Shown one piece after another: positions 57,598 to 64,000 of a DNA stretch of 64,000 nt. A program made the translations under genes and the position numbers. How positions within the stretch are numbered: the stretch's first letter is position 1; every line of letters begins with the position of its first letter. The notes under the pieces were generated by a model. That model did no database searches. It saw nothing but the letters and a program-made list of their open reading frames with translations, and was not told where the DNA came from. This stretch comes from Streptomyces sedi (GTDB lineage: Bacteria; Actinomycetota; Actinomycetes; Streptomycetales; Streptomycetaceae), in assembly GCF_006335015.1 (NCBI RefSeq), contig NZ_VDGT01000004.1, forward strand, positions 62,001-126,000. The letters run 5' to 3'.

Positions 57598-58059
57598 TCA
57601 GCCGCCGTGGTGGTGGCGGTGGGCGACCGCGTGGCCTCGGCCCCGGGCGATGAGGTGGCGGTTGACGGGGACGGTGGCGACGAACGCGAGGGCCAGGGCC
57701 AGGGCGAGGGACCACCAGAAGAGGCGGTCGTCCAGGTGCGCGTCCACCGCGCCGGGCAGGAGCAGCAGCACCGCGTTGTCGACCAGTTCCATCGTCGTGA
57801 TGGAGAGAGTGTCGGCGGCGAGGGCGACGCCGAGCGCCGCGCCGAGGGACAGCCCGGAGCGGAGCACGGAGCGCAGGGTGAACGAGTAGCCGAAGACGAA
57901 GGCGAGGACGATCGCCAGCAGCAGGGTGGGGACGTTGCCCCAGCCCAGTGCCGTGCCGATCGCCATGCCCAGCACCTCGCCCACGGCGCAGCCGGCCAGG
58001 CAGTGGCCGGTGGCGCGCAGCGCGGGGCGCCAGCCGGTGGGGGCTGAGGGAGCGTTCAT
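57598..58059 (-). CDS. DUF4396-like membrane protein of the copper module
   Basis: 153 residues with four or so membrane segments. ATGHCLAGCAVGEVLGMAIGTALGWG near the N-terminus, with two Cys and a His, is typical of DUF4396. The C-terminus is histidine-rich (GHAVAHRHHHGG), a likely metal-binding tail. Start is the ATG at 58059. It is divergent from copZ-copA across a 183-base region holding two CsoR-type operators, one close to each gene, so copper control of both directions is likely. Its molecular role is not known; metal transport or sensing at the membrane is inferred. Confidence 0.75.
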   Translation of the reverse strand: MNAPSAPTGWRPALRATGHCLAGCAVGEVLGMAIGTALGWGNVPTLLLAIVLAFVFGYSFTLRSVLRSGLSLGAALGVALAADTLSITTMELVDNAVLLLLPGAVDAHLDDRLFWWSLALALALAFVATVPVNRHLIARGRGHAVAHRHHHGG

Positions 58060-58086
58060 GGCCCGGAACCCTACCCGCGCGCGGCC

Positions 58087-58103
58087 ATTCCCCCGGGGGG
58101 TAT
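58087..58103. promoter_or_regulatory. CsoR-type copper operator, DUF4396 side
   Basis: ATTCCCCCGGGGGGTAT, a 17-base near-palindrome of the CsoR class (AT-rich ends around a C-run and G-run). It lies 27 bases upstream of the DUF4396 start codon on the minus strand. Confidence 0.65.
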
Positions 58104-58153
58104 CTTGTCGGCGGGCGCGTCGTTCCGCCGCTGAGCGGCGTTGCGCTTGACTA

Positions 58154-58170
58154 ATACCCCCCTGGGGTAT
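58154..58170. promoter_or_regulatory. CsoR-type copper operator, copZ side
   Basis: ATACCCCCCTGGGGTAT is an almost perfect palindrome matching the CsoR operator pattern (TAC-C-run / G-run-GTA). It is 72 bases upstream of copZ. Apo-CsoR would repress copZ-copA and release when Cu(I) binds. No csoR gene is in the window. Confidence 0.8.
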
Positions 58171-58242
58171 TCCATAGGCGGTGTCGTCGGTGACTCCGGC
58201 GACCCGAGAGGCCGGAGGGCCCCGAGCGACAGGAGATCCGTC

Positions 58243-58521
58243 ATGAGCGCTGCCACCGCGGGCACCGTGGAGACCCGCTACACCGTCGAGGGCATGACCT
58301 GCGGCCACTGCGTCAGCGCGGTCACCGAGGAGGTCGGCGCGCTGGACGGCGTCGCCGAGACGCATGTCGAGCTGTCCACCGGGCTGCTCCGCGTGGTCAG
58401 CGCCGCGCCGCTGGACCGCGCGGCGGTGGCCGGGGCGGTGGACGAGGCGGGGTACCGGCTGGCGCCGGAAGCGCCCGCCGCCGCCGAGGGCGGCTGCTGC
58501 GGCGGTGGCGGCTGCCACTGA
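58243..58521 (+). CDS. copZ: CopZ-like copper chaperone (HMA domain) with extra Cys-rich tail
   Basis: 92 residues: one heavy-metal-associated domain with the Cu(I)-binding GMTCGHC near residue 18 and the usual ferredoxin-like pattern ([20 protein letters not shown]). The last ~12 residues ([11 protein letters not shown]) add three Cys and a His absent from minimal CopZ. This tail could bind a second Cu(I) or form bridged dimers. AGGAGATCCGTC precedes the ATG at 58243. First gene of the copper operon with the exported protein and CopA; it delivers Cu(I) to the ATPase. Confidence 0.92.
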   Translation: MSAATAGTVETRYTVEGMTCGHCVSAVTEEVGALDGVAETHVELSTGLLRVVSAAPLDRAAVAGAVDEAGYRLAPEAPAAAEGGCCGGGGCH

Positions 58522-58595
58522 GCGGTCGCCGCCCGCCCCACCGGGCGACGCGCGGGGGAGCCAGAACCAGGCACACGGCAGACGGGACCAGCAGC

Positions 58596-59525
58596 ATGAA
58601 CACCGCGATCAGGGCCGGCGCCTTCGGCGCGGGGGTCGCCCTCACGTTCGGCGCCGCGTTCGGAGTCGGCCGACTGGTCGGCAGCCCGGTCGACGACAAG
58701 CCCCCCGCCGCCCACCACGGCGACGAGGCCGCGCCGGACGCGCACGGCGAAGGCGCCGGCGGGCACGCGACGCCCGGTGGCCTCCAGATCTCCGAACGCG
58801 GCTACACCCTGGTGCCCCCCGAGGAGCCGCCCGCCGCCGGCGAGCCGACCGACCTCGCCTTCCGGATCGAGGGACCCGACGGCGCACCGCTCACCTCCTA
58901 CCAGGTGAGCCACGAGAAGAAGCTGCATCTGATCGTCGTCCGCCGCGATCTGACCGGATTCCAGCATCTGCACCCCGAGTTGGGGCCCGACGGCACGTGG
59001 TCCGTTCCGCTGCTCCTCGAAGAGGCCGGCACCTACCGGATGTTCGCCGACTTCCTCCCGGAGGGGGAGGAGGACGGCCTCACCCTCGGCGCCGACCTCG
59101 CCGTCGCCGGCACCCACACCCCCGAGCCGCTGCCGGAGCCGGCCGCGACCGCCGCCGTCGACGACTACACCGTCACCCTGGAGCCGGCGGACGGCGACGA
59201 GGTGCGGGCCGGCGCCGAGACCGCGTTGACGTGGCACGTCCACAGGGACGGCGAGCCGGTCACCGACCTGGAGCCCTACCTCGGCGCCCACGGCCATCTG
59301 GTCGCGTTGCGCGCCGGCGACCTCGGCTACCTCCACGCGCACCCGCGCGGCGAGCCCGGCGACGGCACGACGCCGGCCGGCCCCGGGACCACCTTCCACA
59401 CCACCGTGCCCAGCGCCGGCGACTACCGCCTCTACCTGGACTTCCAACACGAGGGGCGGGTGCGCACCGCCGAGTTCACCCTCCGGGTCGACGCGGGCGC
59501 CGGGGCCCAGGGCCACGGGCACTGA
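58596..59525 (+). CDS. Exported His-rich metal-binding protein of the copper operon
   Basis: 309 residues. The N-terminal hydrophobic stretch ([23 protein letters not shown]) is a signal peptide or anchor, followed by a His/Asp/Gly-rich linker ([23 protein letters not shown]). Two beta-sandwich-like halves carry many histidines: [23 protein letters not shown] and [23 protein letters not shown]. The C-terminus ends GAQGHGH. The paired HLHP/HAHP motifs suggest an extracytoplasmic copper sink or donor. Homologues sit in copZ-copA operons of streptomycetes. The gene lies 74 bases after copZ and 71 before copA. No enzymatic motif is seen. Confidence 0.75.
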   Translation: MNTAIRAGAFGAGVALTFGAAFGVGRLVGSPVDDKPPAAHHGDEAAPDAHGEGAGGHATPGGLQISERGYTLVPPEEPPAAGEPTDLAFRIEGPDGAPLTSYQVSHEKKLHLIVVRRDLTGFQHLHPELGPDGTWSVPLLLEEAGTYRMFADFLPEGEEDGLTLGADLAVAGTHTPEPLPEPAATAAVDDYTVTLEPADGDEVRAGAETALTWHVHRDGEPVTDLEPYLGAHGHLVALRAGDLGYLHAHPRGEPGDGTTPAGPGTTFHTTVPSAGDYRLYLDFQHEGRVRTAEFTLRVDAGAGAQGHGH

Positions 59526-59596
59526 GCCCGACCTCACGCACGGAACGACGACCGGCCGCACGCACCGAACGACGACGGAGAGAAGCGGGGGAGACC

Positions 59597-61921
59597 ATGA
59601 GCAGCACCGAGACCGCCGCTCCCGGCGCCACCCAGCGGGTCGAGTTGGCCATCGGGGGCATGACCTGCGCCTCCTGCGCCAACCGGGTGGAGCGCCGACT
59701 CAACAAGATGGACGGCGTCACGGCCACGGTCAACTACGCCACCGAGAAGGCCAGCGTCAGCTACCCCGAGGGCGTCACGGTGGACGAGCTGGTCGCCCGC
59801 GTCGAGGCCACCGGCTACACCGCCGAACCGCCGCCGCCCCCCGCGCCCGCGCCCGACCCGGCGGACGGGGACGCGGACCGGGCCGCCGACCCGGCCGAGG
59901 AGGGCCGGCTGCTCGCGCTGCGGCAGCGGCTGCTGGCCTCGGCGGTGCTCACGGTGCCGGTGATCGCGCTGGCCATGGTCCCGGCCTGGCAGTTCACCCA
60001 CTGGCAGTGGATCTCCCTCGCCCTCGCCTGGCCGGTGGTGCTCTGGGGCGGCTGGCCGTTCCACCGCGCCGCCTGGACCAACCTGCGGCACGGCGCCGCC
60101 ACCATGGACACCCTGGTGTCGCTCGGCACGCTGGCCGCGCTCGGCTGGTCGCTGTACGCGCTGCTCTTCGGCACGGCGGGCGAGCCGGGGATGACCCACC
60201 CGTTCCGGCTGACGGTCGAACGGGTCGACGGCGGCGGCAACATCTATCTGGAGGCGGCGGCGGGCGTCACCACGTTCCTCCTCGCCGGCCGCTACTTCGA
60301 GGCCCGCGCCAAGCGCCGCTCGGGCGCCGCGCTCCGCGCGCTGCTTGAGCTGGGCGCGCGCGACGTGGGGCTGCTGGTGGACGGACGCGAGGAGCGGGTG
60401 CCGGTCGAACGGCTCGCCGTCGGCGACACGTTCGTGGTGCGGCCCGGCGAGAAGATCGCCACCGACGGGGTGGTGGTCGAGGGCTCTTCCGCGGTCGACG
60501 CCTCCATGCTCACCGGCGAGTCGGTGCCCGTCGAGGTCGCCGTCGACGACCGGGTCACCGGCGCGACGATCAACGCGGGCGGCCGGCTCGTGGTGCGCGC
60601 CACCCGGGTCGGCGCCGACACCCAACTGGCCCGGATGGCGCGGACGGTCGAGGAGGCGCAGAACGGCAAGGCGCGGGTCCAGCGGCTGGCCGACCGGATC
60701 TCCGGGGTCTTCGTCCCGCTGGTGATCGCGCTCAGCGCGGGCACCCTCGGCTTCTGGTGGGGCACGGGCGACGGGGCGTCGGCGGCGTTCACGGCGGCGG
60801 TGGCCGTGCTGATCATCGCCTGCCCGTGCGCGCTGGGCCTGGCCACGCCGACGGCGCTGCTGGTCGGCACCGGGCGCGGCGCCCAACTCGGCGTGCTGAT
60901 CAGGGGCCCCGAGGTGCTGGAGTCCACGCGCCGGGTCGACACCGTCCTGCTGGACAAGACCGGCACGGTCACCGAGGGCCGGATGACGCTGCTGTCCGTG
61001 GTGGCCGCCGAGGGCGAACGCGAGGACGAGGTGCTGCGGCTGGCGGGCGCGCTGGAGCACGCGTCCGAGCACCCGGTCGCCCGCGCGGTGGCCGAGGCGG
61101 CGCTGGCGCGTTCCGGCGGGGCGCTGCCGGTGCCGGAGGAGTTCGCCAACGCCGAGGGGCTCGGCGTGCGGGGCGCCGTCGAGGGCCACACGGTGCTGGT
61201 CGGCAGGGAACGGCTGCTGGCCGAGGAGGAGTTGGCCCTGCCGCCCGAGCTGGCGCGGGCGATGGCCGAGGCGGCGGACGAGGCCCGCACGGCGGTCGCC
61301 GTCGCCTGGGACGGCGCGGCGCGCGGGGTGCTGGTGGTCGCCGACGCGGTGAAGCCGACCTCGGCCGCCGCCCTCGCCGAGCTGCGTCAACTGGGCCTGA
61401 CGCCCATGCTGTTGACCGGCGACAACGCGCGGGTGGCCGCGACGGTGGCGCGTGAGGTCGGCATCGAGGAACGCCACGTGATCGCGGAGGTCCTGCCGCG
61501 CGACAAGGCCGACGTGGTCGCCCGGCTGCGGGCCGAGGGCCGGGTCGTGGCGATGGTCGGCGACGGCGTCAACGACGCGGCGGCGCTGGCCACCGCCGAC
61601 CTCGGCCTGGCGATGGGCACCGGCACGGACGTCGCCATCGAGGCGGCCGACCTGACCCTGGTCAGCGGCGACCTGCGCGCCGTCGGAGACGCGATCCGGC
61701 TGGCCAGGCAGACGTTGACCACCATCAGGGGCAACCTCTTCTGGGCGTTCGCCTACAACGTCGCCGCCCTCCCGCTCGCCGCCGCCGGCCTCCTCAACCC
61801 GATGCTCGCCGGCGCGGCGATGGCCCTCTCCTCGGTCTTCGTCGTCACCAACAGCCTCCGCCTGCGCGGCTTCCGCGCGACGCGGACGGAGACGGGGCCC
61901 GCGGGTGCGGCGACGGCCTGA
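59597..61921 (+). CDS. copA: Cu(I)-exporting P1B-type ATPase
   Basis: 774 residues; ATG at 59597 after GGGGGAG. One N-terminal HMA domain (GMTCASC near 22), a Pro/Asp-rich linker, then the ATPase core: transmembrane metal site [15 protein letters not shown] (CPC), actuator [10 protein letters not shown], phosphorylation DKTGT, nucleotide-binding HASEHPVA (HP motif), and [12 protein letters not shown]. The final membrane region has [27 protein letters not shown], the Asn/Tyr and Met-Ser signature of Cu(I) pumps. It removes cytosolic Cu(I), fed by CopZ. Controlled through the CsoR-type site upstream of copZ. Confidence 0.95.
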   Translation: MSSTETAAPGATQRVELAIGGMTCASCANRVERRLNKMDGVTATVNYATEKASVSYPEGVTVDELVARVEATGYTAEPPPPPAPAPDPADGDADRAADPAEEGRLLALRQRLLASAVLTVPVIALAMVPAWQFTHWQWISLALAWPVVLWGGWPFHRAAWTNLRHGAATMDTLVSLGTLAALGWSLYALLFGTAGEPGMTHPFRLTVERVDGGGNIYLEAAAGVTTFLLAGRYFEARAKRRSGAALRALLELGARDVGLLVDGREERVPVERLAVGDTFVVRPGEKIATDGVVVEGSSAVDASMLTGESVPVEVAVDDRVTGATINAGGRLVVRATRVGADTQLARMARTVEEAQNGKARVQRLADRISGVFVPLVIALSAGTLGFWWGTGDGASAAFTAAVAVLIIACPCALGLATPTALLVGTGRGAQLGVLIRGPEVLESTRRVDTVLLDKTGTVTEGRMTLLSVVAAEGEREDEVLRLAGALEHASEHPVARAVAEAALARSGGALPVPEEFANAEGLGVRGAVEGHTVLVGRERLLAEEELALPPELARAMAEAADEARTAVAVAWDGAARGVLVVADAVKPTSAAALAELRQLGLTPMLLTGDNARVAATVAREVGIEERHVIAEVLPRDKADVVARLRAEGRVVAMVGDGVNDAAALATADLGLAMGTGTDVAIEAADLTLVSGDLRAVGDAIRLARQTLTTIRGNLFWAFAYNVAALPLAAAGLLNPMLAGAAMALSSVFVVTNSLRLRGFRATRTETGPAGAATA

Positions 61922-61937
61922 CGCTTCCGTGGGCGAC

Positions 61938-61962
61938 GGCCGGCCCTCGGCCTCCGCCGGCC
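61938..61962 (+). terminator. Hairpin terminator after copA
   Basis: GGCCGGC (61938-61944) and GCCGGCC (61956-61962) form a 7-bp stem with an 11-base loop, 17 bases after the copA stop. Confidence 0.5.
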
Positions 61963-61979
61963 CCGGTGCACGCCCCGGC

Positions 61980-61985
61980 TACCGT
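61980..61985 (+). promoter_or_regulatory. Possible -10 box of a leaderless gene
   Basis: TACCGT (TAnnnT type) ends eight bases before the ATG at 61994, and no Shine-Dalgarno sequence is present, which fits a leaderless transcript for the APH-fold gene. No good -35 box is visible. Confidence 0.35.
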
Positions 61986-61993
61986 GGGCCGGC

Positions 61994-62899
61994 ATGACCC
62001 ACACCGACACCGAGATGACCGCCGAGCTGGTCACCGCGCTGCTGCGCGAGCAGCACCCCGATCTGGCCGACCTACCCGTGGAGTTGGGCGCGCGCGGCTG
62101 GGACAACCAGCTGTGGCGGCTCGGTGACGACCTCGCGGTGCGGCTGCCCTGGGCGACGGAGTCCGCCGACGCGCTGCTGCGCAAGGAGTTCGCGCTGGTG
62201 CCGGCGCTCGCCGAGCGGCTGCCGCTGCCGGTGCCCGTTCCGTGGCGGCTGGGCGAGCCCTCGCCGCGCTTCCCCCGGCCGTGGCTCGTCACCACCTGGG
62301 TGCCGGGCACGCCGGCCGACCGGGCGCCGGTCACCCGGGGGCCGGAGGCGGCCGGGACGCTGGCCGCGTTCCTCACCGCGCTGCATCTGCCCGCCCCGGC
62401 GGACGCGCCGGCCGGCCGGCAACGGGGCGGCCCGCTGGCCGCGCACACGGCGGGGATCGAGCAACTCCTCGCCGCCGGCGCCGCGTCGGGTCTGGTCCCC
62501 GACCCGGACGCGGCCCGCGCGCTGTGGGCCGACGCGCTGGCGGCACCCGAGTGGCCGGGCCCCGCCGTCTGGCTCCACGGCGACCTGCACCCGGCCAACG
62601 TCCTCACGGCCGGCGGCACGCTCAGCGGCGTGATCGACTTCGGGGACCTGTGCGCGGGCGACCCCGCCTACGACCTGTCCGCCGCCTGGCTGCTGCTCCC
62701 GGACGGCGCGGCCGACGACCTCCTCGCCGCGTACCGGCCGGCCCCCGACCCGGCGACGGTGCGCCGCGCCCGCGGCTGGGCGCTGGCGCGGGTGCTGTCC
62801 GCGTTCCAGATCGCCCAGGCGGGCCGCGAGGGCCGCCCCGGCGGCAAGCCCACCTGGGGCCCACCCGCCACCGCGGCCCTGCGTCGCCTCACGGCCTGA
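61994..62899 (+). CDS. Aminoglycoside phosphotransferase-family (APH/choline kinase fold) protein
   Basis: 301 residues with the kinase-like core: an N-lobe with RGWDNQLWRLGDDLAVRLPW, the catalytic WLHGDLHPANVL (Brenner-type HGDxxxxN) near residue 198, and VIDFGDLCAGDPAYDLSAAW supplying the metal-binding Asp. Start at the ATG 61994. Proteins of this group phosphorylate aminoglycosides, other antibiotics or small metabolites such as sugars. The sequence alone does not show which, and there is no antibiotic cluster partner next to it. It is separated from copA by a hairpin and has its own promoter-like -10 box. Calling it a resistance gene would overstate the evidence. Confidence 0.8.
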   Translation: MTHTDTEMTAELVTALLREQHPDLADLPVELGARGWDNQLWRLGDDLAVRLPWATESADALLRKEFALVPALAERLPLPVPVPWRLGEPSPRFPRPWLVTTWVPGTPADRAPVTRGPEAAGTLAAFLTALHLPAPADAPAGRQRGGPLAAHTAGIEQLLAAGAASGLVPDPDAARALWADALAAPEWPGPAVWLHGDLHPANVLTAGGTLSGVIDFGDLCAGDPAYDLSAAWLLLPDGAADDLLAAYRPAPDPATVRRARGWALARVLSAFQIAQAGREGRPGGKPTWGPPATAALRRLTA

Positions 62900-63037
62900 A
62901 CGGGGTCGAGATCGCCAACGCGCCCGCCCGATCGGACCGTTGGCCACAGATCGGTGAACTTCCTGATGAGTCGTCGGATCTTCGGTAGCGTGCCAGCGCT
63001 CCACAGAATTCGGCCATCGAAAGGTCACCGGACATCC

Positions 63038-64000
63038 ATGCGAACTCCTCAGAACGACCCGCCGTCGCCGCCCGTTAGGCCTCCCGGGAGACCGGAATCC
63101 AGATGGCGGCATCCGTATGTGATCGTCCTGCTGTTGGTCCTCTTCCCGCCGGTGGGCATCTGGTTGGCCTGGCGGAGTGGCTGGCCGCAGCGGCGGAAGA
63201 TCGTGGCCATGGGGCTGTCGGCCGTGTGGCTCCTCTTCCTGGTCTTCGCCCCGAGAGAGGAGGCGGAGGACGCAGAGGTGGCCGCGGCCGACGCCGAGGC
63301 GGTGGTCGACGAGGAGCCGCGCGAGGTGGCCGACTATGTCGGTCAGAACCTGGCGGTCGCCCGCGAGGCGGCTGAGGCCGCCGGGTACGAGACCGCCGCC
63401 CATGACGCGACCGAGGGCGACGCGACGCAGAACGTCGCCGAGGAGTGGACCGTCTGCTTCCAGACCCCGGAGGCAGGCGAGCCGCTCGCGCCGGGGGAGA
63501 CCATCGACTTCGCGACGGTACGCGAGGGCGAACCCTGCCCGACGGCGGACGGACTGGCCGTGTTGGCGTCGACGGTGCCCTCCGTCGTCGAACTGGACTA
63601 CGCGGAGGCCGTGGAGCGGCTGACCGAAGCCGGGCTGAGCGACGTGGAGGGCAACAGCTCCTATCGCGACGTGGAGTTGCCGGACGAGTACGACGACTGG
63701 TTGGTCTGCTTCCAACGTCCGGCCCCGGGAAGGGAGATCGCGGAGCCGGAGGCGACGACGGCGCGGCTCTCCCTCGTCGAGCCGGAGACCGACTGCCCGG
63801 CGGCCGACAACGAACGGCTCAACCCCGAGCCGGAGCCAGAGCCGGAGCCGGAACCGGAGCCCGAACCCGAGCCGGCCCCCGATCCCACGACGGGCGGCGG
63901 CGGTTCGAGCGGTTCGGGAGGCTCCGGTGGTGGTGGCTCCGGTTCCGGCTCCGGAGACTCGGGTGACGACGACTCAGGCGGCGGCATCACGCACTACGAG
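63038..64000 (+). CDS. Membrane-anchored PASTA-repeat protein, runs off window
   Basis: At least 321 codons from the ATG at 63038, with no stop before the window end, so the gene is 3'-truncated. Order: Pro/Arg-rich cytosolic start; two hydrophobic segments (YVIVLLLVLFPPVGIWLAW and IVAMGLSAVWLLFLVFAP); acidic linker; two PASTA-like repeats (VADYVGQNLAVAREAAEAAGY... and VPSVVELDYAEAVERLTEAGL...), each ending in a WTVCFQTP/WLVCFQRP-type segment with a paired Cys; a Glu-Pro repeat (EPEPEPEPEPE); and a Gly/Ser-rich linker to a final ITHYE, which could open an Excalibur-type Ca-binding domain (YxNC) just beyond the window. It is likely an envelope protein. There is a weak ribosome site. Confidence 0.65.
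   Translation, partial: MRTPQNDPPSPPVRPPGRPESRWRHPYVIVLLLVLFPPVGIWLAWRSGWPQRRKIVAMGLSAVWLLFLVFAPREEAEDAEVAAADAEAVVDEEPREVADYVGQNLAVAREAAEAAGYETAAHDATEGDATQNVAEEWTVCFQTPEAGEPLAPGETIDFATVREGEPCPTADGLAVLASTVPSVVELDYAEAVERLTEAGLSDVEGNSSYRDVELPDEYDDWLVCFQRPAPGREIAEPEATTARLSLVEPETDCPAADNERLNPEPEPEPEPEPEPEPEPAPDPTTGGGGSSGSGGSGGGGSGSGSGDSGDDDSGGGITHYE

Noticed and set aside
61994..62899. Self-resistance gene for the NRPS product
   Set aside because: It is 8 kb from the cluster behind other units and behind a terminator; the APH fold alone does not show antibiotic substrate.

Overview
The window looks like chromosomal DNA of a Streptomyces-type actinomycete. It is very GC-rich, with third codon positions almost all G or C. 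It carries a two-domain geosmin synthase, a mycothiol-dependent formaldehyde dehydrogenase, an actinobacterial type VII-type toxin and PASTA-repeat protein, and several apparently leaderless genes. No tRNA, rRNA, CRISPR array, insertion sequence or phage gene was recognised.

Left part (1-23 kb): the end of an AEC-family permease is followed by a repeat-rich spacer. A tightly coupled minus-strand operon (chorismate lyase, PobA-like 4-hydroxybenzoate hydroxylase, UbiA prenyltransferase) comes next; it should turn chorismate into a prenylated dihydroxybenzoate. Then come an NAD-binding SDR/DUF2867 protein with a photolyase, a PhzF-like protein, the geosmin synthase, a secreted rhamnogalacturonan lyase with two LacI-type operator candidates, an orphan sensor-domain membrane protein, a polymorphic toxin with a probable immunity protein, a large uncharacterised protein, the formaldehyde detoxification pair (S-(hydroxymethyl)mycothiol dehydrogenase and a metallo-beta-lactamase-fold hydrolase), and small membrane or flavin-type proteins.

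Central part (23.4-54.3 kb): one plus-strand biosynthetic cluster. Four NRPS genes encode C-A-T-TE, A-T-C-A-T-E, C-A-T-C-A-T-E and C-A-T-C-A-T-TE. They are followed by a DrrAB-type ABC exporter, a tryptophan 2,3-dioxygenase, a DUF3995 membrane protein, an SRPBCC-like protein and a cytochrome P450. Pocket residues read by eye suggest Ser for the stand-alone first protein. For the main line they suggest (Gly-like)-D-Phe-Thr-D-Phe-(Kyn-like aromatic)-(Asp-clade residue). The dioxygenase next to a Kyn-like A domain is a coherent story: tryptophan is opened to formylkynurenine/kynurenine, built into a hexapeptide, released by a thioesterase, possibly oxidised by the P450 and exported by the ABC pair. 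I cannot match this architecture to a known product. The role of the separate Ser-C-A-T-TE protein is unresolved.

Right part (54.4-64 kb): a secreted lipase-like hydrolase; a TetR regulator with a clear inverted-repeat operator over its own start, followed by an alpha/beta hydrolase with a cysteine at the nucleophile position; a copper module (DUF4396, CopZ, His-rich exported protein, CopA ATPase) with two CsoR-type operators in the divergent promoter; an APH-fold kinase; and a PASTA-repeat membrane protein that runs off the window.
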